DNA of 64,000 bases from Balneolales bacterium ANBcel1 (GCA_029688905.1 JARULB010000002.1:372001-436000), one strand, 5' to 3'; shown: positions 8,056-17,932, counted from the first letter of the stretch. The notes: generated from the letters alone by a model not told the origin. Numbers and translations: made by a program.

Positions 8056-9068
8056 CCAGCAACAGACACATATTCGGGCAGTTCAGGCACGGCTCTTCCC
8101 GGCACATGAAGCGTCCGGTTATAGGGATGCTTTGGGTAATGGCTCTCATCCCCATTGCCCTGCTGCTCTCTTCCTGCGATAACGGGGAAGCGGAAACGGA
8201 TGAGCGGCCTTTTGTCGTAACAACCACGAACCTGATCCGTGATGCTGTGGAACGGGTCGGCGGGGAGGAGATACGGACCGTCAGCCTGATGGGCCCCGGA
8301 GTGGACCCGCACATCTACCGGGCCACGCCGCGTGACTTCCGCCGGATGGAGCAGGCCGACCTGATTTTATACAACGGCCACTTTCTGGAAGGGCGCCTGG
8401 CGGAAATCCTGGCCCGTCAGGGGGAGCGGGCGCGTGCCGTCACCGAACAGATTCCCTCGGAAAAATTGATTGAAGCGTCCGATTTTGGCGGAACATACGA
8501 TCCCCACGTCTGGTTTGATGCCGAGCTCTGGAGGCTGGTGATTGATGATGTTGCTATGGCTCTGTCGCAGCTGCAGCCGGAAAACGCCGGGACGTTCCAG
8601 CGCCGTGCGCAAGAGTATAACGCGGAGCTGCGGGAACTGCACGAGTATGCGCTTGAGCAGATCCGGCGCATACCGGAACAGCAGCGTATCCTGATCACCG
8701 CTCACGACGCCTTTCAGTATTTCAGCCGCGCCTACGGCATCGAGGTGCGGGGGTTGCAGGGGCTGAGCACCGCCACCGAATTCGGCGTTCAGGATGTGAC
8801 GCGGATGGTCAGCCTCATTACAGAGCGGCGGGTTCCGGCCATTTTTGTTGAAAGCAGTGTTAGTACGCGCTCGATCGAGTCGGTGATCGCGGGAGTCCGG
8901 CAGCGGGGATATGAGGTGCGTATCGGCGGAACGCTGTTTTCCGACTCCATGGGCGCCCGCGGCACTCCCGAAGGAACCTACGCCGGCATGTTCCGGCATA
9001 ATGTCGATACCATTGTGGAAGCGTTGACCCCCGGGATGGAGCACGCCGATACAGAGGAAACTCTCTGA
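8052..9068 (+). CDS. Metal ABC transporter substrate-binding lipoprotein (ZnuA/TroA family)
   Basis: 338 residues from ATG 8052, which overlaps the stop of the regulator; an internal ATG at 8106 would give a shorter, more conventional signal peptide. The signal ends in a lipobox (LLLSSC), so the protein should be lipid-anchored in the periplasm. The four cluster A-I metal ligands appear in order: His in 'GVDPHIYRAT', His in 'YDPHVWFD', His in 'ITAHDAFQYFSRAYG', and Asp in 'GGTLFSDSMG'. A His at the third site is the TroA/ZnuA pattern rather than the Glu of PsaA/MntC. The His-rich loop common in ZnuA is missing. It delivers Zn or Mn to the permeases encoded downstream. Confidence 0.9.
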   Translation: MTSNRHIFGQFRHGSSRHMKRPVIGMLWVMALIPIALLLSSCDNGEAETDERPFVVTTTNLIRDAVERVGGEEIRTVSLMGPGVDPHIYRATPRDFRRMEQADLILYNGHFLEGRLAEILARQGERARAVTEQIPSEKLIEASDFGGTYDPHVWFDAELWRLVIDDVAMALSQLQPENAGTFQRRAQEYNAELRELHEYALEQIRRIPEQQRILITAHDAFQYFSRAYGIEVRGLQGLSTATEFGVQDVTRMVSLITERRVPAIFVESSVSTRSIESVIAGVRQRGYEVRIGGTLFSDSMGARGTPEGTYAGMFRHNVDTIVEALTPGMEHADTEETL

Positions 9069-9217
9069 GTTTATATGGCATGCACCGTTTTGCAGGGTTC
9101 ACGCTCACGAGTGCCCACCGGAAATGGACAAAGATCAGCTCCGGAGATCATATTCGAAACATTTATACGGCAGATCAACCTGGTAATTGCCGAAATATCC
9201 GAAATCATTCAAATCGC

Positions 9218-10039
9218 ATGAATACAGCTATGCAGACATCCGCGCCGGATTCCGGCCAATCGGTCAATCCCCCCGTTGAGGTCCATGATCTTACGATCGC
9301 CTACGATCAGAAGCCGGTACTGTGGGATATCGATTTCGAACTTCCGAAAGCGAAACTGACAGCGATCGTGGGTCCGAACGGCGCCGGAAAATCCACACTG
9401 ATCAAAGCCGCGATGGGGCTGATCCCCTCCTCTTCGGGCTACACGCTCATTTACGGCAAGCCGCTGGAAAAACAGCGGAGGAATGTCGCCTATGTGCCCC
9501 AGCGTGAGTCGGTTGACTGGAACTTTCCCATCAGTGTGATGGATGTGGTGTTGATGGGGCGCTACCCGCACCTGCGCCTGTTCCGTCGGCCGCGGCGCAA
9601 GGACCGTGAGATCGCCGCCGACGCCCTGCGGCAGGTCGGTATGGAAGAGTACGCAAAACGCCAGATTTCCCAGCTTTCCGGCGGGCAGCAGCAGCGGGTG
9701 TTTCTGGCCCGGGCCCTTGCCCAGGACGCTGATATCTACCTGCTGGACGAGCCCATGGCCGGTGTTGACGCCGCCACGGAAACCGTAATATTCGACAAGC
9801 TCAAGGAGCTCCGGGACCGCAACAAAACGGTCGTGGTGGTTCACCATGATCTCCAGAACATCCCCGATCACTTTGACTGGGTGATGCTGCTGAACCTCCG
9901 CATGGTGGCGTTCGGCCCGGTGGAGACCACATTTACCGATGAAAACCTCCAGAAGGCCTATGGCGGCCGGCTGAACATTCTGAGCCAGATGGTGGAACGC
10001 AGCCGTCAGCAACGCTTTATCCGCGAAACCGACAACTGA
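9218..10039 (+). CDS. Metal ABC transporter ATP-binding protein
   Basis: 273 residues from ATG 9218 (the frame extends upstream, but the extension shows no homology-like features). Walker A GPNGAGKST lies near residue 52, the Q-loop near 'YVPQRESVDW', the signature LSGGQQQRV near 154, Walker B 'DIYLLDEPMAGVD' near 172 and the switch His in 'VVVVHHDLQ'. It is a close fit to the ZnuC/MntB/TroB family that powers cluster 9 metal importers. It lies between the binding protein and two permeases; a 149-bp gap precedes it and 122 bp follow, longer than elsewhere in this operon, with no clear terminator seen. Confidence 0.93.
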   Translation: MNTAMQTSAPDSGQSVNPPVEVHDLTIAYDQKPVLWDIDFELPKAKLTAIVGPNGAGKSTLIKAAMGLIPSSSGYTLIYGKPLEKQRRNVAYVPQRESVDWNFPISVMDVVLMGRYPHLRLFRRPRRKDREIAADALRQVGMEEYAKRQISQLSGGQQQRVFLARALAQDADIYLLDEPMAGVDAATETVIFDKLKELRDRNKTVVVVHHDLQNIPDHFDWVMLLNLRMVAFGPVETTFTDENLQKAYGGRLNILSQMVERSRQQRFIRETDN

Positions 10040-10161
10040 CCCTGATAACGCCCGAAACCGACTTCCGACTCAAATGATACCCCGATACCCATAGCCGATC
10101 CAGGCCATTTTCCGGAGCCGTTCCGCCCCGGAGGATGCCGTTTATTTCCAGAAAGTGACAT

Positions 10162-11544
10162 ATGGACCTTTTTTTTGAATTTTTCTCCCTGCGTGATCCG
10201 AACATCCGGTATGTGCTTGCCGGTACCATCCTGCTGGGGATTTCGGCCGGCGCCCTGGGCTGTTTCGCCATCCTGAGGCGCAGGGCTCTCGTGGGCGATG
10301 CCGTGGCGCACGCCGTACTACCGGGTGTGTGCCTGGCGTTTATCGTTGCCGGCGGGAAAGACCCCTTCCTGCTGATAATCGGCGCTTTTCTGTTCGGCTT
10401 GCTGAGTATGGTGACCATGGACTTCATCACCAGAAACAGCCGCATCGCTCCGGATGCCTCCATAGGCATGGTGCTGTCCGTCTTTTTCGGTCTGGGGGTG
10501 GTGCTGCTGACCTACATCCAGTCGGCCGGATTTGTCGACCAGAGCGGGCTGGATGATTTCCTGTTCGGTCAGGCCGCCGCCATGATCGGCACCGATGTCA
10601 GGGTCTTCGGCGGGCTGAGCCTCCTGATTCTATTGCTTATGGTACTGGCTTACAAGGAGCTGCAGCTTATCAGTTTCGATGTGCCGTTCGCCCGCAGTAT
10701 CGGCTATCCGGTGAAGCGTATGGAGTTCCTGCTGGCCATGCTCATGGTGATGACCATTACCGCGGGCATTCAGGCGGTGGGTGTCGTGCTGATGGCTGCC
10801 ATGCTGATTATTCCGGCCGCCGCCGCCCGTTACTGGACCGACTCACTGCGGGTGATGCTGGTTATCGCCGCCTCTGTCGGGGCTTTTTCCGGCATAACCG
10901 GTTCGTTTATCAGCTATACTGCCCCGGCCATGCCTACCGGTCCGTGGATGGTGGTCAGCGCCGCCCTGATTTTTTTCCTCTCCTTCTTGCTGGCACCGGG
11001 CCGCGGCGAAATCGCCCGCCATTTCCAGCGCAGGAAATTCTCCTTCAAAATCGCTTGCGAAAACATGCTCAAGACCCTCTATTCCCTGGAGGAAGAAGAC
11101 GGCCGCCGCGACCGGGTTCGCACCTTCCGGGAACTGCGAAAAAAGCGCCATATGAGGGTTGGGAAGCTGAGGTCCGTGCTCTCCTCCCTGCTCCGGAGAG
11201 GGTTCGTATCCCGGTATTCCGGAGAGCCTGACGGGTATGTGCTTACTGCCGCCGGGCGCGATGAAGCCCGCCGGCTGGTTAGAGTCCATCGCCTCTGGGA
11301 GCAGTACCTCAACAAGCAGCTCAACATTCCGGTAGATCATGTGCACGACGATGCCGAATCGATGGAACACCTGATCACCGCCGACATCGAAACCCAGCTG
11401 CGGCTTTCACTCGGCTCGCCCGATCGCGATCCGCACGAAAGCCGGATACCCTACAGCGATTCCGACAACGACTCCGGCGGCACAGACCCGCCACCGGGTA
11501 CCTCCGGTGGCGGAAAATCCGAACATCCCCCTCACAACAGCTAA
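10162..11544 (+). CDS. Metal ABC permease fused to a DtxR-like metal sensor domain
   Basis: 460 residues. Residues 1 to about 280 are a typical ABC-3 permease: eight or nine membrane helices, the 'GDAVAHAVLPGVCLAF' coupling region and 'SIGYPVKRMEFLL'. After a basic linker, residues about 300-435 resemble a whole DtxR-type regulator: a winged helix ('RTFRELRKKRHMRVGKLRSVL', wing 'YSGEPDGYVLT') followed by a dimerisation domain with VHRLWEQYL, 'HVHDDAESMEHL' and 'GSPDRDPHESRIP'. The same His/Glu positions occur in the free regulator at 7393-8055. The tail is Ser/Gly/Pro-rich. The cytosolic domain probably senses metal and gates transport or adjusts assembly; whether it also contacts DNA is unknown. 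Such fusions occur in related phyla as I recall, but experimental data are scarce. Confidence 0.88.
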   Translation: MDLFFEFFSLRDPNIRYVLAGTILLGISAGALGCFAILRRRALVGDAVAHAVLPGVCLAFIVAGGKDPFLLIIGAFLFGLLSMVTMDFITRNSRIAPDASIGMVLSVFFGLGVVLLTYIQSAGFVDQSGLDDFLFGQAAAMIGTDVRVFGGLSLLILLLMVLAYKELQLISFDVPFARSIGYPVKRMEFLLAMLMVMTITAGIQAVGVVLMAAMLIIPAAAARYWTDSLRVMLVIAASVGAFSGITGSFISYTAPAMPTGPWMVVSAALIFFLSFLLAPGRGEIARHFQRRKFSFKIACENMLKTLYSLEEEDGRRDRVRTFRELRKKRHMRVGKLRSVLSSLLRRGFVSRYSGEPDGYVLTAAGRDEARRLVRVHRLWEQYLNKQLNIPVDHVHDDAESMEHLITADIETQLRLSLGSPDRDPHESRIPYSDSDNDSGGTDPPPGTSGGGKSEHPPHNS

Positions 11545-11601
11545 CAGGCCAACGCTAACTATCACTGTCAAACCTCTCACCCGCTCACAGTTAACAATAA
11601 C

Positions 11602-12546
11602 ATGATTACTTCCACGGGATGGATACTTATAACCGGAATTCTTGTTGCCGCCTCATGCGCTCTGGCCGGCTCATTTCTTGTTCTCCGGAAGATGTCCCTG
11701 ATGGGTGACGCCATCTCCCACGCCGTGCTGCCCGGCATCGCCATCGCGTTCCTTCTCACGGCGGGACGAAATTCGGTACCCATGCTGATCGGGGCGGGCA
11801 TCTTCGGCGTGCTGACGGTCTATCTTACCGAAGAGCTCAGCAAAAAGGGCCGGATATTTCATGACGCATCCATGGGTATCGTGTTTACCACGCTCTTTGC
11901 CATCGGCGTAATCATCATCTCCCTGTTTGCCGGGAATGTGGATCTGGACCAGGACTGCATCCTGTACGGGGAAATCGCCTATGTTCCCTGGGATATCTGG
12001 TACTGGCGGGGCATGGACATGGGACCAAGGCCGGTCTGGATTCTCGGCACGGTACTGCTCATCAACATCGGGTTCATCACGCTGTTTTACAAAGAGCTAA
12101 AAACCTACAGTTTTAGTCCGCAGCTGGCTACAACGCTCGGGCTTCCGGTCGGACTGATCCACTACGGGTTGATGAGTACGGTCTCTCTTACCACGATCGG
12201 CTCGTTTGAAAGTGTCGGCGCCATACTGGTAGTTGCCCTGCTGATTGTTCCGCCGGCAACAGCCTACCTGCTCACGGACCGTCTGCACCGGCTGCTGCTT
12301 CTGGCCGTTCTGTTCGGCATCACCTCAGCCGTCGGCGGCTACTACCTCGCCCTGTGGATCAACAGCTCCATCGCCGGCGCCATAGCCGTGGTAACCGGCG
12401 CGCAGTTTGCCCTGGTGTTTCTGTTTGCACCGCGATACGGCTTTCTTGCCGGAAGACGCGGCAGGTCGTACTCTCACCGGGATCTCTCCGCAATCGAGAC
12501 TACCCTCGCTGAACCGGATCCGGCCTTGCCGAAACATCACAGATAG
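11602..12546 (+). CDS. Metal ABC transporter permease, second subunit
   Basis: 314 residues with the ABC-3 permease fold: hydrophobic helices throughout, 'LMGDAISHAVLPGIAIAFLL' near the N terminus, 'HDASMGIVFTTLFAIGVIII', 'LGLPVGLIHYGLM' and 'ESVGAILVVALLIVPPATAYLL'. It lacks the fused regulatory domain of its partner and ends in a short polar tail. With the preceding permease it would form a heterodimeric channel, as MntC/MntD or TroC/TroD do. It is the last gene of the metal operon; the next gene is convergent. Confidence 0.92.
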   Translation: MITSTGWILITGILVAASCALAGSFLVLRKMSLMGDAISHAVLPGIAIAFLLTAGRNSVPMLIGAGIFGVLTVYLTEELSKKGRIFHDASMGIVFTTLFAIGVIIISLFAGNVDLDQDCILYGEIAYVPWDIWYWRGMDMGPRPVWILGTVLLINIGFITLFYKELKTYSFSPQLATTLGLPVGLIHYGLMSTVSLTTIGSFESVGAILVVALLIVPPATAYLLTDRLHRLLLLAVLFGITSAVGGYYLALWINSSIAGAIAVVTGAQFALVFLFAPRYGFLAGRRGRSYSHRDLSAIETTLAEPDPALPKHHR

Positions 12547-12616
12547 GTACATCATGCCATAAAACGGCTGTTGAAAGCGCGCTGTGTCCCTCTTTGTTGC
12601 ACCGGGCTGTGTCCTC

Positions 12617-12886
12617 CTATTTCCTTGTCATCAGGCCGACAACCGCAACGAAAAGCGTGGCTCCGATAATGGACCACAATACCGGGAAGGCGACCTCTCC
12701 GGCTCGAATCGTGAACAGATCCGGCAGGTTGAAGAAGTCGGCCAGCCCCATGCCTATCAGGGCGCCGATAAAGCCGATGACAATGGAGAGCAGGCATCCA
12801 CCGCGGTTAAAACCGCCTATTGCCTGACCGATGGATCCGCAGATGCCTGCAATAAGCAGCAGAAGAAAAAACTCGAATAAGCCCAT
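12617..12886 (-). CDS. GlsB/YeaQ/YmgE-family small membrane protein
   Basis: 89 residues with three predicted membrane helices. The glycine-rich pattern 'AGICGSIGQAIGG', 'GGCLLSIVIGFIGALIGM' and 'VLWSIIGATLFVAVVGLM' matches the transglycosylase-associated/GlsB family. These small proteins are often stress-linked, but their biochemical role is unclear. The gene is monocistronic between the metal operon (convergent) and a metalloprotease gene, with about 200 bp on its 5' side. Confidence 0.85.
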   Translation of the reverse strand: MGLFEFFLLLLIAGICGSIGQAIGGFNRGGCLLSIVIGFIGALIGMGLADFFNLPDLFTIRAGEVAFPVLWSIIGATLFVAVVGLMTRK

Positions 12887-13087
12887 ACCGTCTGATTGAT
12901 TGGATTTTGGGTTCCTGATTGGTTCAGGGCACAGCCGTCATTTGCTCAGATACGACAATCTGTGCCTTCAAGATACAAGATTCTGCCGATTCTGCGAATC
13001 CTGTTCCGGCCGGTTTATAGAGGGAAAAGGTCTGTGGCCATGGATACGAGCCCCGCCTTAGTCTGTGATCGGGATTTATGCCTTGCC

Positions 13088-15505
13088 TCAGTCCGCATCC
13101 AGGATTTTTTTGATATGGTCCTCCACATCCTGCAGGTGATAGCGCGTCACATTATCGGCTGCACGCGGAACAGCCTGGCCGACCTCCTCTCTAAGGTCCC
13201 GCAGATGGCCCCGGATCATGGAGGCGGCTTCGCCGGAAGAGCGGAAAAATGATCCTCCGACCTGCATTTCCACAACTTCAAGGTAGGTTCGCTGCAAATT
13301 GCGCCGGTAGAGATCAACGGAAACGCTGTTATCCGACAGCTCCATCCAGATACCGGTCCGCAGGTCGGTCATCATCTCATCCACAGGATACACCGAATCC
13401 GGATCCCGGCCGGCTTCCAGTTCGGCCATCCGGATCAGGCGGCTGCTGCTCATGAGCATCTGCAGCAACCGGCGCTGGCTTTGCATCACCCGATTGACGG
13501 CACCGGATGCCTGGATCAGATCAAGCACGGATGGATCCAGCAGGTAGTCGGGAGTGGCAAAGGCCTCTTCCAGCAGGTAGTTCAGCGCCTCCACCTGGCG
13601 ATCTCTGGGAACCGGTTCGTAGACAGCGCCATCCTGTCCATAGACCTTCCGCTCGCCATACACGCCCCCGACCCAGTTGACCACATGACCAAGCATAAAA
13701 TCACGCTGTTGATGCACACTGTTGTACAGCTCCTGCAGGGTGGAAAAGTCATCGCCATCCTGTCCGGCGGCATCCACGATAAATTCCATAATACGTTTCA
13801 GGTTCGCGATGCCATACCGGGTGGATGCAACATGGTTGTCACCGAGCGCTTCCCGCTGCTGGGTCGGGTCAACCGTAGACAGGCTTCCAAACAGCAGCAT
13901 GGGCTCCTCCTCCTGGCGGCGGGCGATCTCGTTCAGGAACGGCCGCTCCTCATCGGCGTTCGCTGCTTCCGGAATCGGCTTGTAACCCCACTCCACCGCG
14001 AATTTGTCATAGATCGACACGATCGGGAACATATAGGCGCCATCGCCGGGCTGGGCGACATAATTCATCCTCGCGTAATCCATGATCGACGGGGTGGTGC
14101 CGTACTTTCTGGTAAAGGTGGGGCTTCGCAGGCTGTCGGTCGGCACGGTGGCGCTCGCTTTCATGTTGTGCGGAAAGCCGAGGGTGTGCCCCACTTCATG
14201 CGCCACCACCATCTGTACCAGGCGGCCCATCAGGGAGTCGGGCATGGGGAGGTTGCGCATTCGTTCATCCACCGCTCCCCCCTGCACAAAATACCAGTTG
14301 CGAAGCAACCGCTGCACATTGTGGAACATGCCGATGGAAGAGGTGATGATTTCGCCGCTGCGGGGGTCGTTCACATGCGGACCGTAGGCGTTCATGGTGG
14401 TTGAAGGCATCCATCGCACCATCGAGTAGCGGGCATCTTCCATGCTGAAATCGGGATCGTCCACCGGTGCGCGCTTGCCGATAATGGCGTTTTTGAAGCC
14501 GGCCTGTTCAAAGGCGGGCTGCCAGTCGTTCACCCCCTGGACGACATAGTCGACGAGAAACTCCGGCGTACCGGGATCCACATAGAAGACAATGGGTTTC
14601 ACCGGTTCGGACAGTTCGGCTTCCGGGTCTTTCTTCTCCAGCCGCCAGCGGGTGATATAGCGCCGTTGCTGGGCCTGATGCTCCGGACGGCTGTAGTCCA
14701 CCATTTGTACCGAAAAGAAGCCGACCCGTTCGTCGAACAGCCGCGGCTGCATCGGCTCGTCGGGAAGCCGAAGAAAGCTGTGGTTCAGCATGAGTGAGAT
14801 GGTGCGCAGATCGCCTCCGCCCGGCACGTTGTCGGCCTGCATGGTCAGGACATTGGAGACTTCCACATTCTCCGGAAACGCTCTGGCGCGATCCACATAG
14901 CTTCTCTCGGAATCCACCCGGCGTCCGCGATACCTTTCCCGTGGATTAAATTCGGGCACATCGTTGGTAAAAAGCCTGGTAACCTCGATGAGAGAGGTGC
15001 TGTCGGGACCTGTGCCCTCGATCTCGAATGAGGCGATAATCGGCTCGAAGGTAGCCGCCCGAACGGCGTTGTACACAGCTGAAGCGGTATCGGCTACCGA
15101 CTGGTGCATCACACTTCGCAGCAGGATATCGCCGCCGCGCTTGTCCCATCGAATCACACGGTTGCTCAGCCGCATGCCGCCGTATCCGGTTCCCTCCTGC
15201 GCCCGCACAATACGGGTAACCAGCAGAATCTCCCGCCCCAGCAATGTGTCAGGAATATCAAAATAGAGCTTGTCGTCCACCTGATGCACCCCGAACATGC
15301 CCTTATCCGAAACCGCTTCATCGGTGATGATCTCGTTGTAATCGGCATAGGGGTCGTCGTCATCGGCAACGGGACCCGGCTCGCCGACCTCGATGGTTCC
15401 TTCGGGGATGTCGCCGGTATCATTTTCGGCAGTGGTTCGGAACAGGGAGCAGCTGGAAAGTAGCAGTATGGAGACAAGAAGCGGAACGATTCGGCTGATC
15501 AGCAT
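13088..15505 (-). CDS. Zinc-dependent metalloprotease lipoprotein (DUF5117/DUF5118 type)
   Basis: 805 residues. It starts with a lipoprotein signal peptide (ISRIVPLLVSILLLSSC, Cys about 19). A beta-rich N-terminal half ('GREILLVTRIVRAQEGTGYGG', 'DTASAVYNAVRAATFEPII') resembles the DUF5118/DUF5117 region of Bacteroidota zinc proteases. The motif HEVGHTLGFPHN, with zinc ligands and the catalytic Glu, lies near residue 434, followed by 'SIMDYARMNYVAQPGDG' with a metzincin-like Met-turn. A helical C-terminal region completes the protein. It is likely anchored at the outer or periplasmic face and degrades peptides or proteins; substrates are unknown. It is monocistronic, with a 260-bp gap upstream in which I see no feature. 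Confidence 0.87.
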   Translation of the reverse strand: MLISRIVPLLVSILLLSSCSLFRTTAENDTGDIPEGTIEVGEPGPVADDDDPYADYNEIITDEAVSDKGMFGVHQVDDKLYFDIPDTLLGREILLVTRIVRAQEGTGYGGMRLSNRVIRWDKRGGDILLRSVMHQSVADTASAVYNAVRAATFEPIIASFEIEGTGPDSTSLIEVTRLFTNDVPEFNPRERYRGRRVDSERSYVDRARAFPENVEVSNVLTMQADNVPGGGDLRTISLMLNHSFLRLPDEPMQPRLFDERVGFFSVQMVDYSRPEHQAQQRRYITRWRLEKKDPEAELSEPVKPIVFYVDPGTPEFLVDYVVQGVNDWQPAFEQAGFKNAIIGKRAPVDDPDFSMEDARYSMVRWMPSTTMNAYGPHVNDPRSGEIITSSIGMFHNVQRLLRNWYFVQGGAVDERMRNLPMPDSLMGRLVQMVVAHEVGHTLGFPHNMKASATVPTDSLRSPTFTRKYGTTPSIMDYARMNYVAQPGDGAYMFPIVSIYDKFAVEWGYKPIPEAANADEERPFLNEIARRQEEEPMLLFGSLSTVDPTQQREALGDNHVASTRYGIANLKRIMEFIVDAAGQDGDDFSTLQELYNSVHQQRDFMLGHVVNWVGGVYGERKVYGQDGAVYEPVPRDRQVEALNYLLEEAFATPDYLLDPSVLDLIQASGAVNRVMQSQRRLLQMLMSSSRLIRMAELEAGRDPDSVYPVDEMMTDLRTGIWMELSDNSVSVDLYRRNLQRTYLEVVEMQVGGSFFRSSGEAASMIRGHLRDLREEVGQAVPRAADNVTRYHLQDVEDHIKKILDAD

Positions 15506-15765
15506 TACGGATATGATATAAATGGTTGATTAGAGGGATACCGTAGCATGGCGGTTTGCGTCAGGCGATCCAAAAGGCGGAAACCGGCCACATGCCGGCA
15601 TGATGTAACTGTGCCGGGAAACCAGCTGGTGGTAAGGCCGCAATGGATGCCGTGTGTTGCCACACAGCGGTTTATGGTCATAGTGCTACGGAGCCAGAGT
15701 TCAAGCCGGTTCCGCAACCTACCTGTAACGAACCGAAACCACGCCGCGTCTGCACTTTCTGAACA

Positions 15766-16584
15766 TTAATCCCAGCGGGGTGAAAGGCCCGGAATATCTA
15801 CAAAGCGACGGTTCTTATCCAACAGGCGCAACTGCTCAAGATCTTCCGAATCCAGCTCAAAGTCAAAAATATCGATGTTCTTACGGCGCTTTTCCGTGTC
15901 GGAGGCTTTGGGAACGGCGGCCACGCCATCCTGCATGACCAGCCACCTCAGCGCTACCTGGGTTGCGGTTTTATCGTATTTCCGACCGATTTCCGCGAGA
16001 ACCGGGTGGTCGGCAAGGCTGCCTTTGGCCAGAGGACTGTAAGCGGTCAGAAAGAGCTGATGTTCCCGCATGAATGAAAGGAGTTTCTCCTGCGAGAGCA
16101 GCACATGGTACTCCACCTGATTGGTGATAAGCGGTACTCCGGTCTGCAGAGCCCGCTTCAGCCAGGCCACGGGGAAATTGCTGACGCCGAGGAAACGGAC
16201 GTACCCCTCACTGCGGAGGCGGTCCATGGCACCCAGGGTTTCTTCAAGCGGTACCGCCGAAGAGGGCCAGTGGATCAAAAGCAGGTCGATGTAATCGGTC
16301 TGCAGATTCCGGAGCGATGCTTCGGTTGTCTCCCGCACACGATCCGGCGCCAGGCTTTCGGTCCACAGCTTGGTTGTGACAAACAGCTCCCCCCTGTTAA
16401 TGCCCGATTGAACGATGCCGTCACCGACCGACCGCTCGTTTCGGTACATCTCGGCAGTATCGATGTGGCGGTATCCCATTGCGATAGCGTCACTTACTGC
16501 ATCAGCGCACTGCTTGCCGGAGAGACCGAAGGTTCCGAACCCCAAAGCCGGGATTCTTTCGGAATCAATATCAATATACTTCAT
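15766..16584 (-). CDS. Aldo/keto reductase (2,5-diketo-gluconate reductase-like)
   Basis: 272 residues, a complete AKR (alpha/beta)8 barrel. Catalytic residues are visible: Asp and Tyr in 'GYRHIDTAEMYRNE', Lys in 'VTTKLWTESL' and His in 'DLLLIHWPSS'. The cofactor-binding region 'AVPKASDTEKRRKNIDIFDF' near the C terminus is characteristic of NADPH-dependent members. It resembles DkgA/DkgB-type reductases that act on aldehydes such as methylglyoxal and on keto sugars. It is a single gene, with 58 bp separating it from the lipoprotein gene upstream on the same strand. The physiological substrate is unknown. Confidence 0.92.
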   Translation of the reverse strand: MKYIDIDSERIPALGFGTFGLSGKQCADAVSDAIAMGYRHIDTAEMYRNERSVGDGIVQSGINRGELFVTTKLWTESLAPDRVRETTEASLRNLQTDYIDLLLIHWPSSAVPLEETLGAMDRLRSEGYVRFLGVSNFPVAWLKRALQTGVPLITNQVEYHVLLSQEKLLSFMREHQLFLTAYSPLAKGSLADHPVLAEIGRKYDKTATQVALRWLVMQDGVAAVPKASDTEKRRKNIDIFDFELDSEDLEQLRLLDKNRRFVDIPGLSPRWD

Positions 16585-16642
16585 ATTGGGTATTCGTCTT
16601 TCTGAAAAGATATCCGTTTGCTTGGCCGCCGGCCGGTTTCAC

Positions 16643-17932
16643 CTATTCAAAGTCGGTATTCAGCTTGAACCTGGAAATCCGGTTATTGCCCGTATCGGCG
16701 ACATAAACTACCCGGCGGAAGTAGGCGACTCCTCCGGGATCACGGAACTGCCGCGGACCCGATCCGCGCCCTCCGAACGACACGTTATCCGCTTTGGTAC
16801 GCTCCGAACCCGCTTCGGGGACTTTCCCTTCCTGGCCATTGGACTGAAACAGGAACAGGCTGTCTTTCGCGGCGTCGGTTACAAAAATGTGCCCCCGGGC
16901 ATCCGCCGAATAGGCGACTCCGCTGGGCTGGCTAAAACGGTTTGTTTGATAGAGAAACGATTCCGCCCGGGTTGTGTCCATATTCATCAGTTCCGAACGG
17001 GGACTGTACACAAGGCCGTCGATGGTCATGGTGGCATCAATCCAGAGAACCCGTATGGGAATATTCCTGGTAGTATCAGCCTGTGTGAGGATAAAACTGA
17101 GGTTTTCGGTCATATTCTCACGCTGCGGCGCTCCCACGAGGGTGGTCATGTCGCCAATCCCCACACCGCTGAGAAGCGATGGATTGTTGGGATTGAGAGC
17201 TCGAATCTGGCCGGTATTCTGCATCTTGCCGGTCGGATTACCCGAGGCATCCGAGACGGCACCGTAGATCAGAATGGTGTTATCGGGTGTAGTGATCTGG
17301 CCGGTGACATTCTGCGGCCCCCTTCTTGCCACGTAGATGGTATTGTCGTGCAGCACGCCCAAACCGGTAAGTTCGACCTTGTCGAAATTGTCATCGCGGG
17401 CCGGGTTCAGCCGGCGGCTTCGCGCTCCTGCGGTGTAACTGTCGTCGGCAAACGGCATGATCAGTGTATCCAGCACGTTCTCATTACCGCTGCCGGGGTT
17501 CTCCAGTTTAAAGACCGCCGGAAGGTTCCAGCTTACATCCGGATGGGACGGATTGGCGACCGTATCGATCCGCGCGGATACATACACATTAAGCAGACGG
17601 TCCTGAACAACTCTTGTCGCGCCATCGAACGGGATGGTCCGGTACGGCCGTCCGGCACGATCCAGGATATGAAGTCCCGAAGCATCGGTAACATATACCA
17701 GTTCATCGAAGCCGACCATCACATCAGTGGGACGGTCAAAGTGATCCCAGAAAGGAAGCAGGGCGGCGTAGCCGGCTTCATCGACGATCAGGTTCGGATC
17801 CTGACGGCCCTCTTCAAATATCTCGTCGGTAACCGGATCGCTTTTGGTGCCGAATATTTCGTCACAACCCGTGACTGCCACTCCGGCAATCAGAAGGATC
17901 ATGAGTAAATGATAAGGGGAAAAACGTTTCAT
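16643..17932 (-). CDS. Beta-propeller (NHL-like) lipoprotein
   Basis: 429 residues. The signal peptide ends at a lipobox (IAGVAVTGC). The rest consists of NHL/6-bladed propeller-like repeats, for example 'FDRPTDVMVGFDELVYVTD', 'PSGVAYSADARGHIFVTDAA' and the last blade 'DPGGVAYFRRVVYVADTGNN'. No catalytic motif is recognisable. It is the last gene of a six-gene minus-strand cluster with a PorV-like protein, a SusC-like receptor and two large secreted proteins, so it is probably a surface or periplasmic accessory of that system (ligand binding or scaffolding). The specific role is unknown. Confidence 0.7.
   Translation of the reverse strand: MKRFSPYHLLMILLIAGVAVTGCDEIFGTKSDPVTDEIFEEGRQDPNLIVDEAGYAALLPFWDHFDRPTDVMVGFDELVYVTDASGLHILDRAGRPYRTIPFDGATRVVQDRLLNVYVSARIDTVANPSHPDVSWNLPAVFKLENPGSGNENVLDTLIMPFADDSYTAGARSRRLNPARDDNFDKVELTGLGVLHDNTIYVARRGPQNVTGQITTPDNTILIYGAVSDASGNPTGKMQNTGQIRALNPNNPSLLSGVGIGDMTTLVGAPQRENMTENLSFILTQADTTRNIPIRVLWIDATMTIDGLVYSPRSELMNMDTTRAESFLYQTNRFSQPSGVAYSADARGHIFVTDAAKDSLFLFQSNGQEGKVPEAGSERTKADNVSFGGRGSGPRQFRDPGGVAYFRRVVYVADTGNNRISRFKLNTDFE

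Noticed and set aside
12547-12616. Terminator between the metal operon and the GlsB-like gene
   Set aside because: No stable stem with a T-run is visible in the short convergent gap.
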